Shown: positions 1 to 7,769 of the stretch, in pieces
Layout of the letters: every line of letters starts with the position of its first letter
How positions within the stretch are numbered: position 1 is the stretch's first letter
Source of the DNA: Tumebacillus avium
Lineage (GTDB): Bacteria; Bacillota; Bacilli; Tumebacillales; Tumebacillaceae
Length of the DNA: 64,000 nucleotides
Reading direction: 5' to 3'
Assembly: GCF_002162355.1 (NCBI RefSeq)
Contig: NZ_CP021434.1
Span: 3,096,001-3,160,000 of the forward strand
The notes under the pieces: generated by a model
Database searches by the model: none
The model's input: only the letters and a program-made list of their open reading frames with translations
Told to the model about the DNA's origin: nothing
Made by a program: the position numbers and the translations under genes

Positions 1-1
1 C

Positions 2-103
2 CTCACCGTCGACCTCGGCTCCCTGACCAATGCCAGCCGCTTGTATGAGCGGGCGGGCATGCAGGCCGACTATGAGCTGTTTATGTACGGGAAGGAACTG
101 TAA
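2..103 (+). CDS. GNAT-type N-acetyltransferase, C-terminal end (partial)
   Basis: Only the last 33 codons lie in the window; the gene starts upstream. The reading frame gives L-T-V-D...N-A-S-R-L-Y-E-R-A-G-M-Q and ends in TAA at 101-103. The N-A-x-x-L-Y-E-R-A-G-M pattern is typical of the last helix and strand of GNAT acetyltransferases, which transfer an acetyl group from acetyl-CoA to an amine. Nothing can be said about the substrate. A hairpin terminator follows directly. Confidence 0.6.
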   Translation, partial: LTVDLGSLTNASRLYERAGMQADYELFMYGKEL

Positions 104-118
104 AACTGAATGATAGAA

Positions 119-150
119 AAAAGGTTACTCGGGCGAGTAACCTTTTGTTT
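119..150. terminator. Bidirectional intrinsic terminator
   Basis: Twelve-base arms AAAAGGTTACTC (119-130) and GAGTAACCTTTT (135-146) close a GGGC loop and are followed by TTTG. The A-rich flank gives a T-run on the other strand, so it can stop both the GNAT gene and the convergent secreted-protein gene. Confidence 0.85.
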
Positions 151-158
151 GTTATCGA

Positions 159-584
159 TTAGTCCCAGTAGAATGCGCCGGTCAAAGTGATGTTGTACGT
201 GTTGGGGTTGTACAGGTATACATCATAGGTGCCAGCGGTTACGCGCGGGAGCTTGTTGATGTCAGCCGAGTAGCTGCCGGCCGATTGGGTGAAGTTGTAG
301 ACGATCGTAGTTGTGCCCGGCACACGGAAGAACACGCGGTACGGACCGCTGAAGTTCCCGCCGATCGAGGTCAGCCCGGTCGTATAGAAGGTGCCGAGTT
401 TTACCGAGTAGCTCGGGTACAGCAGGGAATTAAACGAGAAGGAACCGGTCGCATCCGGCGCAACCACGTGGCTTTGCGTAATCGGCGCTTTCGATGCTGT
501 TTTGGTCGGAGCTGCAAGAGCTGCAGACGGCGCAACCGTCGCCAGCACAGCAAAGGTGGCAGCGAGAAGAACAGATTTTTTCAT
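159..584 (-). CDS. Small secreted protein of unknown function
   Basis: The 141-residue product begins with a classical Sec signal peptide: MKKSV, a hydrophobic core, and an ALA-A cleavage site near residue 24. The mature part is rich in Tyr, Thr, Gly and Asn and looks like a beta-sandwich, with the stretch Y-D-V-Y-L-Y-N-P-N near the end. It has no cysteines and no recognisable catalytic motif. The start is supported by GAGG eight bases upstream of ATG. The gene stands alone between two terminators. It is loosely reminiscent of PPC-like beta domains of secreted Bacilli proteins, but I do not recognise a family. Confidence 0.75.
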   Translation of the reverse strand: MKKSVLLAATFAVLATVAPSAALAAPTKTASKAPITQSHVVAPDATGSFSFNSLLYPSYSVKLGTFYTTGLTSIGGNFSGPYRVFFRVPGTTTIVYNFTQSAGSYSADINKLPRVTAGTYDVYLYNPNTYNITLTGAFYWD

Positions 585-671
585 TTTGGTAACCTCACTT
601 TAGTATATAATAGGAATAACAACTATAATATAATATTATAAAATAAAATAATCAAGATAAATATAAAGAAA

Positions 672-702
672 AAGAGGACATCTTATAAGAAGATGTCCTC
701 TT
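672..702 (-). terminator. Intrinsic terminator of the 733-1557 gene
   Basis: Perfect 13-bp stem AAGAGGACATCTT (672-684) / AAGATGTCCTCTT (690-702) with a five-base loop. On the minus strand it is followed by TTTCTTTAT, so it ends the minus-strand gene upstream. Confidence 0.85.
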
Positions 703-732
703 GCTTTACGATGTTAAATTTCGGCCGAGCTT

Positions 733-1557
733 TTACTCGACCACCGTTGGTTCTTTTGGCACGATGTACTTTTTGATCAGGCGCAGGCTGTCTTTGTGGC
801 GGGAGACCAGCCCTTTTTTGTTGTCGAATTTCTTCGCGATGTCGCTTGGCTTGGCGGCCGGTTTCAGCAACGGGTTGCGGCGGGAGACCATGCCGTTGCT
901 GAGGTAGAAGTTGTGCGTGATCACCGTCTTGCCGGCGCGAAGAACGAACTCGATCACCGCAAACAGCTGGTCGAGGTCGCGGGAGATCATTTTGAAGGAG
1001 TCGCGGAACAGAAGCGAGATCTCTCCGTTTTGAATCTGTGTCAGATCATTTTGCAGGCTGCCATCTGCGATCTGTTCCAGTGACGGCAACTCGGTGCTGC
1101 CTGCCGTGACAGCTTCATAGGTCTTGGGCAGACGGGTGCTGTGCGCGAGCTGGTAGAAAGCAGTCCAGGCGAGGGGATACTTATCCTGTAACGCTCCAAA
1201 CGGGTCGTTATCCGGCGCGGTCAGCTCGCTGGCTGCCGCTGCGAGGTCAACGTCTGCGAAAAATTCGATCGCCTGCGTGGTGATCGCCCGGATTTCGCTG
1301 TCATCGAGCAGCCCTTGTGCGCTGTGCAGATCCTGCAACTGCTGGCTGTTGCGCACAGCCAGCACGATCAGCGCGTTGACATCACGGTGAAACGGCATGT
1401 AAAACGTGGCTTCTTCCAGCGCCGGTTGGAGCAGGGTAGAGCGGTACTCTTCATCGTTCCAGCGAGCGAGCAGTGCGGTCAAGCGCTGCTCGATCTCGCC
1501 GGATACAGCGGCCACGGTATCATCGTTCAGGTCTTTGTTGCGCAGGAACACGCTCAA
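733..1557 (-). CDS. Conserved-looking protein of unknown function
   Basis: A 274-residue, mostly helical, soluble protein without signal peptide or membrane segment. I recognise no family. The N-terminal half is acidic and Leu/Ala rich; the last 60 residues are basic (SRRNPLLKP, KKFDNKKG, RHKDSLRLIKKYI). The coordinates use a TTG codon with only a weak ribosome site. An AAGGAG with ideal spacing lies further upstream and points to an in-frame ATT at 1590, which would add 11 residues (N-P-I-S-T-Y-L-T-E-H). The gene stands alone, opposite the following ABC transporter operon. Confidence 0.6.
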   Translation of the reverse strand: MSVFLRNKDLNDDTVAAVSGEIEQRLTALLARWNDEEYRSTLLQPALEEATFYMPFHRDVNALIVLAVRNSQQLQDLHSAQGLLDDSEIRAITTQAIEFFADVDLAAAASELTAPDNDPFGALQDKYPLAWTAFYQLAHSTRLPKTYEAVTAGSTELPSLEQIADGSLQNDLTQIQNGEISLLFRDSFKMISRDLDQLFAVIEFVLRAGKTVITHNFYLSNGMVSRRNPLLKPAAKPSDIAKKFDNKKGLVSRHKDSLRLIKKYIVPKEPTVVE

Positions 1558-1758
1558 GTGTTCCGTGAGATAAGTCGAGATTGGATTAATGATCGATCAC
1601 TCCTTGGGGATTGCTGTCAATCTATACAAGTATTATCGCCCGGCTCCTTCTTGTCAATTCGATATCGTGCAGCAATGCGTTTTTCGTTTAGCTGTAAACA
1701 GGAAGTTAGCCTGCACATCTCGAAAAAAGGAAAGAAGGAGTGGGAAGGGGAGCGGAAA

Positions 1759-3480
1759 ATGCACTTTTTACGGCCATATGTAAAAAAATACGCGAAGCCA
1801 TTTAGTGTGGCAGTTTTGTTTTTGACATTTGAAGCGATCTGCGACTTGATGCAGCCAACGATCATGTCGATGGTGATTGATGAAGGGATTGCCAATCGGG
1901 ACCTGAGCTACGTGTTTCAAATGGGCGGGCTGATGCTGCTGATCACGGCGCTTGGCGCAGTGGCCGCTTCGGTGCGCAACGTGGCGGCGAGCGTGGTCTC
2001 ACAGAACTTCGGGACGGAACTTCGCTCCGATCTCTATCGGAAAATTCAAACTCTGTCCGCCCACAACTTGGACAAATTTGACCAGGCATCGCTGATCACC
2101 CGGCTGACCAACGACGTGACGCAGGTGCAGGTGTTTGTGAACGGGATGATGCGCATCTTCGTCAAAGCCCCGCTGATCTGCATCGGCGGGCTGATCATGG
2201 CGACCCGGTTGAATCCGCAGTTGGCGGTGGTGCTCGCGGTCGTTGTGCCGGTGGTGGCGGTGATGATCGTCATCAATATGAAGATCGGCTACCCGTATTT
2301 CCAAAAGGTGCAGAAGGCGCTCGACCGCGTGAACGGCGTGATGCGGGAGTATCTGTCGGGCATGCGCGTCGTCAAGGCGTTCAACCGCTTTGATTACGAA
2401 GTGGCGAAGTTCAGCGGCGCCAATGAAGAATTTCAGACCCGCTCGATCGCGGCCGCCCGCGTGATCGCCGTGTTCAGTCCGATGATCATGCTGACCGTCA
2501 ACATCGGCATCGTAGCCGTCCTGTGGATCGGAGGCGTGCGCGTCGACCAAGGCAACATGCAGGTCGGGCATATCATCGCCTTCACCAACTACATGACGCA
2601 GATTCTCTTTTCGCTGATGCTGATCTCGATGGTGTTTAACATGTTTGTCCGCGCGCGGGCCTCGGCGGGGCGGGTCGGCGAAGTGTTTGCCGAAGAGAAC
2701 GTGATGACCTGGCAGGAGGAGCAGCCGGCCCCGGTGGCCGATATGCAGGGCCGGATCGATTTTGAAGGAGTGTCGTTCGCGTATGACGGCGAGCCGGTGC
2801 TGAAAAACATCACGCTGAGCTGTCTCCCGGGGGAGACGATCGGTCTGATCGGCTCGACCGGCTCCGGGAAGAGCTCCCTCGTCGGACTTCTGCTCCGCTT
2901 TTACGATGCCGACACGGGGACGATCAAGGTCGACGGCGTGAACATTCAAGAGCTGAATCCGAAGAGCCTGCGGGAGAAGATCTCGATCGTGCCGCAGAAA
3001 ACCACGCTGTTCACCGGCACGATTTTGGAAAATATCCAGTGGGGCAATGAAAACGCGACCTTGGAAGAGGTGGAACGGGCAGCAAGGATGGCGGAGGCGG
3101 AAGAGTTTATCGCCAAAACTCCGGAAGGCTACCACACCCGCCTCGGTCAAGGCGGCGTCAACCTGTCCGGCGGACAGAAGCAGCGTCTGTCGATCGCCCG
3201 CGCCTTGGTGCGCAATCCGGAGATCCTGATTCTCGACGACAGCACCAGCGCCGTTGACGTGGCGACCGAAGGCAAGATCAAGACGGCGCTGAAAACGTAC
3301 GCCACAGGCTTGACCTGCATTCTGATCGCCCAGCGAATCACCTCGGTCATGGACGCCGACAAGATCGTTGTGCTCGATCAAGGCGAGATCATCGGGCTCG
3401 GCACGCATGAAGAGCTGATGAACACCTGTGACATCTATCAGCAGATCTACCAATCCCAGATCGGCAAGGAGGTGCAGTAG
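1759..3480 (+). CDS. ABC exporter subunit 1 (TMD-NBD, degenerate ATP site)
   Basis: A 573-residue half-transporter: six membrane helices in the first ~320 residues, then an ATPase domain. Walker A is GSTGSGKSS (~364), signature LSGGQ (~467). The Walker B end reads ILDDSTS, with Asp where the catalytic Glu belongs, and the switch histidine is replaced by Gln (IAQRITS, ~522). These substitutions mark the non-hydrolysing site of heterodimeric exporters such as TM287/288, BmrCD and LmrCD (family knowledge). The start is ATG 1759 after AAGGGGAG; the longer open frame upstream runs over the previous gene. The partner gene follows after 1 base. Likely a multidrug or peptide/lipid exporter; substrate unknown. 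Confidence 0.92.
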   Translation: MHFLRPYVKKYAKPFSVAVLFLTFEAICDLMQPTIMSMVIDEGIANRDLSYVFQMGGLMLLITALGAVAASVRNVAASVVSQNFGTELRSDLYRKIQTLSAHNLDKFDQASLITRLTNDVTQVQVFVNGMMRIFVKAPLICIGGLIMATRLNPQLAVVLAVVVPVVAVMIVINMKIGYPYFQKVQKALDRVNGVMREYLSGMRVVKAFNRFDYEVAKFSGANEEFQTRSIAAARVIAVFSPMIMLTVNIGIVAVLWIGGVRVDQGNMQVGHIIAFTNYMTQILFSLMLISMVFNMFVRARASAGRVGEVFAEENVMTWQEEQPAPVADMQGRIDFEGVSFAYDGEPVLKNITLSCLPGETIGLIGSTGSGKSSLVGLLLRFYDADTGTIKVDGVNIQELNPKSLREKISIVPQKTTLFTGTILENIQWGNENATLEEVERAARMAEAEEFIAKTPEGYHTRLGQGGVNLSGGQKQRLSIARALVRNPEILILDDSTSAVDVATEGKIKTALKTYATGLTCILIAQRITSVMDADKIVVLDQGEIIGLGTHEELMNTCDIYQQIYQSQIGKEVQ

Positions 3481-3481
3481 C

Positions 3482-5374
3482 ATGTCGGATGGAGCAAAAC
3501 GACAAACGCAGGCACCGCAGCCCGCACCTGCGATCCCGGGACGGCCCGGAGGGTTTGGCAACCAGCGCGGAGGTCCGGTCGTCAAGCCGAAGAACTTCAA
3601 GTCCACGCTGAAACGGCTCTGGCACTATTTCGGCAAAGAGCGCAAAATGCTGTCTTTGATCTTTGCGCTGATCCTGATCGATGCGGTGATCATGTTTACG
3701 GCACCGTATCTGATCGGGCGGTCGGTCGATGCGATGTCCCTGACAGGCGGCGGGGTGGATTTTGGCCTGTTGGAAGTGACGGTGCTCGTGCTGCTGATCG
3801 CCTATGTCGCTGATGCGGTCCTAACGTTTATGCAAGGCTGGCTGATGGCCGGGGTCTCGCAGCGGATCGTGAAAAATCTGCGCGGGGCGCTGTTTGGCAA
3901 ACTGCAGAAGCTGCCCGTCTCCTTTTTTGACACGCGGACGCACGGGGAATTGATGAGCCGTTTGTCAAACGACATCGACAACGTGAGCAACACGATCTCG
4001 CAGTCGACGACACAGCTGATGTCCGGCTCGATTCTGATCCTCGGGACGCTGGGGATGATGATCGCGCTCAGCCCGATTTTGACGGTGGCGACCTTGATCA
4101 CGATCCCGCTCGTCTACTGGCTGACGCGGTCGATCGCCAAGCGCACGAGCGTGTTGTTTAAAAACCAGCAGATCCAACTTGGCAAATTGAACGGACATAT
4201 TGAAGAGACGGTCACCGGACTGCAGGTGGTCAAAGCGTTTAACCATGAAAACAAAGTGATCGAAGAGTTTGAAGAAGTGAACCAGGCGCTGCGGGAAGTC
4301 GGCTTGAAGGCGCAGATCTGGTCGGGCTTCCTGATGCCGATCATGAACGTAATCAACAACCTTGGATTCGCAGTGGTCGCGGTGGTTGGCGCGGTCTTGG
4401 CGATTCAAGGGGATGTGACGATCGGGATCATCGCCAGCTTCCTGACCTATTCGCGGCAGTTCGTCCGGCCGCTGAATGATCTCGCGAACACGTTTAACGT
4501 GCTGCAGTCGGGCGTCGCCGGAGCGGAGCGGGTGTTTGAAGTGCTCGACGAGCAGGAAGAGCCGGCCGACCGTCCGGGCGCGGTGGAGCTGAAAGACCCG
4601 AAAGGCCATGTTGTCTTCGAAAATGTCAGTTTCGGCTATCGGCCGGATGTGCCGATTCTAAAAGATGTCAGCTTCGAGTCCCCGGAAGGCAGCAGCACCG
4701 CGCTGGTCGGACCGACCGGGGCCGGCAAAACGACGGTGGTCAACCTGCTGACCCGCTTTTATGATGTGACGGGCGGGGCGATCTATTTGGATGGCCGCGA
4801 CATTCGCGATTATACGCGGGACAGTTTGCGCAAAAGCTTTGGCATCGTGCTGCAGGACACCTATCTGTTCTCCGGCACGATCAAGGAAAACATCAAATAC
4901 GGACGTCCTGACGCCACCGACGCGGAAGTGGAGACGGCGGCGAAGATGGCGAACGCGGATGTGTTTATCAAACGCCTGCCCAAGCAGTATGACACGCTCC
5001 TGTCCGAAAACGGCAGCAACCTCAGCCAAGGGCAGCGTCAATTGCTCGCCATCGCGCGCGTCATTCTCGCCAAGCCGGGCCTTTTGATCCTCGACGAAGC
5101 GACGAGCAGCATCGACACGCGCACCGAGCTGCACATTCAGGAAGCTTTGCTGCAAATTCAGCAAGGGCGCACCTCCTTCATCATCGCGCACCGCCTGAAC
5201 ACGATCCGCGACGCGGACACGATCATGGTCGTCGATCAGGGGCGCATCGTGGAGCAGGGCAGCCACGATCAGTTGATCGAGCAGCAGGGCCGTTACTACA
5301 ACATGTTTGTGAATCAGTTTAAGAACCTCGAAACTTTGCTCGATGATCCTGAAAAAGGCCACGGACTCGCTTGA
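3482..5374 (+). CDS. ABC exporter subunit 2 (TMD-NBD, catalytic ATP site)
   Basis: A 630-residue partner of the preceding subunit. A ~45-residue Pro/Gln/Gly-rich N-terminal extension precedes six membrane helices. The ATPase domain has Walker A GPTGAGKTT (~410), canonical Walker B LLILDEATS with the catalytic Glu (~536) and the switch His in IIAHRLN (~567). Its signature is altered to LSQGQ. In a heterodimer its Walker motifs pair with the intact LSGGQ of subunit 1 to form the active site, while its altered signature completes the degenerate one. ATG 3482 lies one base after the upstream stop, so the two genes are translationally coupled. Confidence 0.92.
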   Translation: MSDGAKRQTQAPQPAPAIPGRPGGFGNQRGGPVVKPKNFKSTLKRLWHYFGKERKMLSLIFALILIDAVIMFTAPYLIGRSVDAMSLTGGGVDFGLLEVTVLVLLIAYVADAVLTFMQGWLMAGVSQRIVKNLRGALFGKLQKLPVSFFDTRTHGELMSRLSNDIDNVSNTISQSTTQLMSGSILILGTLGMMIALSPILTVATLITIPLVYWLTRSIAKRTSVLFKNQQIQLGKLNGHIEETVTGLQVVKAFNHENKVIEEFEEVNQALREVGLKAQIWSGFLMPIMNVINNLGFAVVAVVGAVLAIQGDVTIGIIASFLTYSRQFVRPLNDLANTFNVLQSGVAGAERVFEVLDEQEEPADRPGAVELKDPKGHVVFENVSFGYRPDVPILKDVSFESPEGSSTALVGPTGAGKTTVVNLLTRFYDVTGGAIYLDGRDIRDYTRDSLRKSFGIVLQDTYLFSGTIKENIKYGRPDATDAEVETAAKMANADVFIKRLPKQYDTLLSENGSNLSQGQRQLLAIARVILAKPGLLILDEATSSIDTRTELHIQEALLQIQQGRTSFIIAHRLNTIRDADTIMVVDQGRIVEQGSHDQLIEQQGRYYNMFVNQFKNLETLLDDPEKGHGLA

Positions 5375-5390
5375 GTCTGTGGCCTTTTGC
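5353..5390 (+). terminator. Intrinsic terminator overlapping the exporter stop codon
   Basis: Arms AAAAGGCCACGGACTC (5353-5368) and GAGTCTGTGGCCTTTT (5373-5388) pair over 16 bp with one G-U. The TGA stop codon (5372-5374) lies at the loop, so the hairpin starts inside the coding sequence. Confidence 0.85.
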
Positions 5391-5463
5391 TTTGCTGCTT
5401 GCATATTTCTACATTTAGTGACATTAATTGTAGAAGTAAGCAGTAACAAAAGGAGGAAGTAAC

Positions 5464-6345
5464 ATGCCGAAATTGATCTGCATCGACCCCGGACACGGCG
5501 GGTATGACCCGGGCGCGGTGGCGCAAGGCGTGCGGGAGAAAGACATCACCTTGAAGATTGGTCTGCAATTGCGCGACCTGCTGCGCAAAGCGGGCTTTGA
5601 CGTGATGATGACGCGGGAGTCCGATGTGTCGCCGGGCGGCTACAAACAGGTCGCGGCCGACTTGCGGGAGCGCTGCCGCATCGCCAATACCAAAGGAGCG
5701 GATGTATTTCTGTCCCTGCATGTCAACGCAGGCGGCGGGCGCGGCGCGGAGCTGTATGTATATGACAAGGGCGGCCCGATCGCCAAGCTGGCGAAAGGCG
5801 TGATCACGGGCGTTTCGACGATCTGCGGAACGCATGGACAGGCGGTGCGCGACGGCGGCCCGAACGGGACGGGGTTTGCCGTGATCTGCAGCACGGAAGC
5901 GGATGCGATGCTTTTGGAGATCGGGTTTATCGACTCGGACGACCTGCCGAAGATCCAGGCCAATCTCGACAAATTTGCCCCGCTGATCTGCCGGGCATTT
6001 TGCGAGTTTTATGGCGTGAAGGAGACTGACGGCCACACCGACGGTCAGGAGCCGCCTGTGCCGCAGATCCTCGACCGCAAAGCGGCAAATCTGGTGATCG
6101 CCCAGCTCGGCGCATTGACCAAGACCGGAACGGACGACGTGCTGGTCGCCTGCAATTACGCGGCCAACTCGCTGCGCCGCGCCTTGTCCCTGCCGATCAC
6201 CGAGACCAAAGGCGTCCCGACGGCCAGTGCGGCCGGCAATGTGATCGAAGTGCTTGGCGCGCTGTGGAAGTGTGCGGAGAGTCAGGACATTCAAGACGCG
6301 TACCACTATGCGGCAGATGCTTTGCGTGGGGCGCAGCAGAACTGA
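5464..6345 (+). CDS. N-acetylmuramoyl-L-alanine amidase (Amidase_3) with C-terminal tandem repeat
   Basis: The 293-residue protein cleaves the bond between muramic acid and L-Ala in peptidoglycan. Residues 1-185 are a zinc amidase domain: H11 in DPGHGG, E25, H86 in SLHVNA and the catalytic E152 in LLEIGFI are all present. It has no signal peptide, so export is by another route, by lysis, or it acts on the spore or in the mother cell. Residues ~200-293 hold two related segments of the form LGAL...YAA..LRRAL, perhaps a wall-binding domain; I do not recognise them. ATG follows AAAGGAGGAAGTAAC. It is monocistronic, behind the exporter terminator. Confidence 0.88.
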   Translation: MPKLICIDPGHGGYDPGAVAQGVREKDITLKIGLQLRDLLRKAGFDVMMTRESDVSPGGYKQVAADLRERCRIANTKGADVFLSLHVNAGGGRGAELYVYDKGGPIAKLAKGVITGVSTICGTHGQAVRDGGPNGTGFAVICSTEADAMLLEIGFIDSDDLPKIQANLDKFAPLICRAFCEFYGVKETDGHTDGQEPPVPQILDRKAANLVIAQLGALTKTGTDDVLVACNYAANSLRRALSLPITETKGVPTASAAGNVIEVLGALWKCAESQDIQDAYHYAADALRGAQQN

Positions 6346-6353
6346 TCGCCTGG

Positions 6354-6569
6354 TTATTTCAGCTCCTGGGAGACCGTGTTCACGTTGCCGAGCGGGTCCT
6401 GAAAGTTGAAAAAGCAGACATCCGGATAGCGCTGAATCTCAGTCAGCAGCGTGGCGCCTCGCTCCTCCAGGAAGTGGTACGCGGCTTCGATGTCATCCGT
6501 GTCGAACATCATCGTCAGCGTGAAAAAGAAGACCGGGCCCTCGACGTTAGCAGGTTGCGAAAAAATCAG
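6354..6569 (-). pseudogene. Remnant of a VOC (glyoxalase-fold) protein
   Basis: On the minus strand an open stretch of ~71 codons runs from just after a TGA (6570-6572) to TAA (6354-6356). Its end reads DIEAAYHFLEERGA...CFFNFQDPLGN...QELK, the C-terminal half of a VOC metal-binding domain (the DP-x-GN signature is diagnostic). No start codon or ribosome site precedes it and the N-terminal half is missing (family members are ~120 residues). I read it as a decayed gene left between the amidase and the MgtC gene. Confidence 0.7.
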
Positions 6570-6590
6570 TCATATTTTACCAGACCGTGG

Positions 6591-6612
6591 CCGCGATGGA
6601 CGCGGTTTTTGT
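6591..6612 (+). terminator. Small hairpin with T-run upstream of the MgtC-type gene
   Basis: CCGCG (6591-6595), loop ATGGA, CGCGG (6601-6605), then TTTTTGTTTG. The stem is short, so its strength as a terminator is uncertain. Confidence 0.45.
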
Positions 6613-6662
6613 TTGTCCAGCGTGGATTTATGGTAAGCTATGGGCAAAGGAGGAACGAACTC

Positions 6663-7346
6663 ATGACCTCTCATTTTTTTACCAAATTAGGTCTGGCGCT
6701 GTTTCTTGGCCTTCTCATAGGGATCGATCGTCAACTGCGCAACAAGCCGCTTGGTGTGAAGACGAGCATGGTGATCTCCGTGGCGAGCTGTCTGATCACA
6801 ATCGTGTCGATCGAGTCGGTGCACCTCTATTCGGACCCTGGACACACCACGATGGACCCGATGCGACTGGCCGCCCAGGTCGTCAGCGGGGTAGGTTTCC
6901 TCGGCGCCGGTGTCATCTTGCGCCGCGGCGACGATGTGATCTCAGGTCTGACCACCGCGTCGATGGTCTGGGCGGCGTCGGGGCTTGGCATCGCCGTGGG
7001 TGCGGGCTTTTATCTGGAATCGATCACCGCGATGGTGCTGATCATCCTGGCGATCAACATCTTCCCCGCCTTCATCAAACGAGTTGGCCCAAGCTCGCTG
7101 CGAGAACGGGACTTGACGGTCAAACTGATCGTCGATGTGGAGAGCGGAGACGATCTCGACCAGATCTTCAAACAGATCAAGCAGCTCGACATGCAGGTCA
7201 GGCGTGTGAAGATCAAAGACTACGAAAAAGCGTACCAGCTCTTAGAGATGATCCTCATCGCCCCCAAAGACCGCTACACCACCGACGTTTACGCGTCACT
7301 AAAAGGCCTCCCGCACATCGTGACAGTGGAAGTGCAAAGCAGGTAA
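6663..7346 (+). CDS. MgtC/SapB family membrane protein
   Basis: A 227-residue inner-membrane protein. The first ~140 residues hold about four membrane helices with the family-typical LFLGLLIGIDRQ and VSGVGFLGAGVILR stretches, followed by a DD..SGLTTAS motif. Residues ~150-227 form a cytoplasmic ACT-like regulatory domain. MgtC proteins are linked to magnesium stress, acid or phosphate homeostasis and interact with membrane ATPases (family knowledge). The start is ATG 6663 behind AAAGGAGG; the longer open frame upstream overlaps the amidase end and the VOC remnant. It stands alone or with the gene 27 bases downstream. Confidence 0.9.
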   Translation: MTSHFFTKLGLALFLGLLIGIDRQLRNKPLGVKTSMVISVASCLITIVSIESVHLYSDPGHTTMDPMRLAAQVVSGVGFLGAGVILRRGDDVISGLTTASMVWAASGLGIAVGAGFYLESITAMVLIILAINIFPAFIKRVGPSSLRERDLTVKLIVDVESGDDLDQIFKQIKQLDMQVRRVKIKDYEKAYQLLEMILIAPKDRYTTDVYASLKGLPHIVTVEVQSR

Positions 7347-7373
7347 ACTAGAGGAAAGCGGGAGGGATGCACG

Positions 7374-7751
7374 ATGAGTGAAAAACAAGTGACATCGGAG
7401 CGGGGACTTACGCTGCTCGGGCAGGTGCGGGAGATCGCGATGCGGTTGCCGGAAGTGATCGAGGCGGTGGACAAGTTTGGTCACACGTCGTTCCGGGTCA
7501 ATGACAAGCCGTTTGTGATGATGGGCGAAGGGGACGGCGAGACTTCGCTTTCATTGAAAGTGCTGAAGGAGACGCAGGAAGTGCTGCTCCAGCGCGGCGG
7601 CTTTACAAAGACGCATTACATCGGACACCACGGATGGGTGACGCTGGACACAGAAGTTGCGCCGGACTGGAACGAGATCGGGGAACTGATCACCGAAGGC
7701 TATCTGCGCAGCGCGCCGAAACGCCTGCAGAAACAAGTCATGACGCCCTAG
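7374..7751 (+). CDS. MmcQ/YjbR-family protein
   Basis: A 125-residue cytoplasmic protein of the MmcQ/YjbR fold (CyaY-like). Typical elements are LPEVIEAVDKFGHTSFRVNDKPFVMM near the N-terminus and GHHGWVTLD near residue 85, followed by a terminal helix SAPKRLQKQV. Family members are described as DNA-binding-like, but no clear molecular role is established. ATG 7374 follows GGGAGGG. It lies 27 bases downstream of the MgtC-type gene and may be cotranscribed. Confidence 0.85.
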   Translation: MSEKQVTSERGLTLLGQVREIAMRLPEVIEAVDKFGHTSFRVNDKPFVMMGEGDGETSLSLKVLKETQEVLLQRGGFTKTHYIGHHGWVTLDTEVAPDWNEIGELITEGYLRSAPKRLQKQVMTP

Positions 7752-7769
7752 ACAGGGCGTCATTTTTTA
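7741..7769 (+). terminator. Intrinsic terminator
   Basis: TGACGCCCT (7741-7749), loop AGAC, AGGGCGTCA (7754-7762) and TTTTTTA. It starts inside the last codons of the YjbR-type gene and lacks a T-run on the other strand. Confidence 0.85.

Noticed and set aside
1999..3606. Long minus-strand open frame opposite the ABC exporter genes
   Set aside because: It is His/Arg/Asp-rich, has no ribosome site, and exactly shadows two well-recognised genes; high GC keeps antisense frames open.
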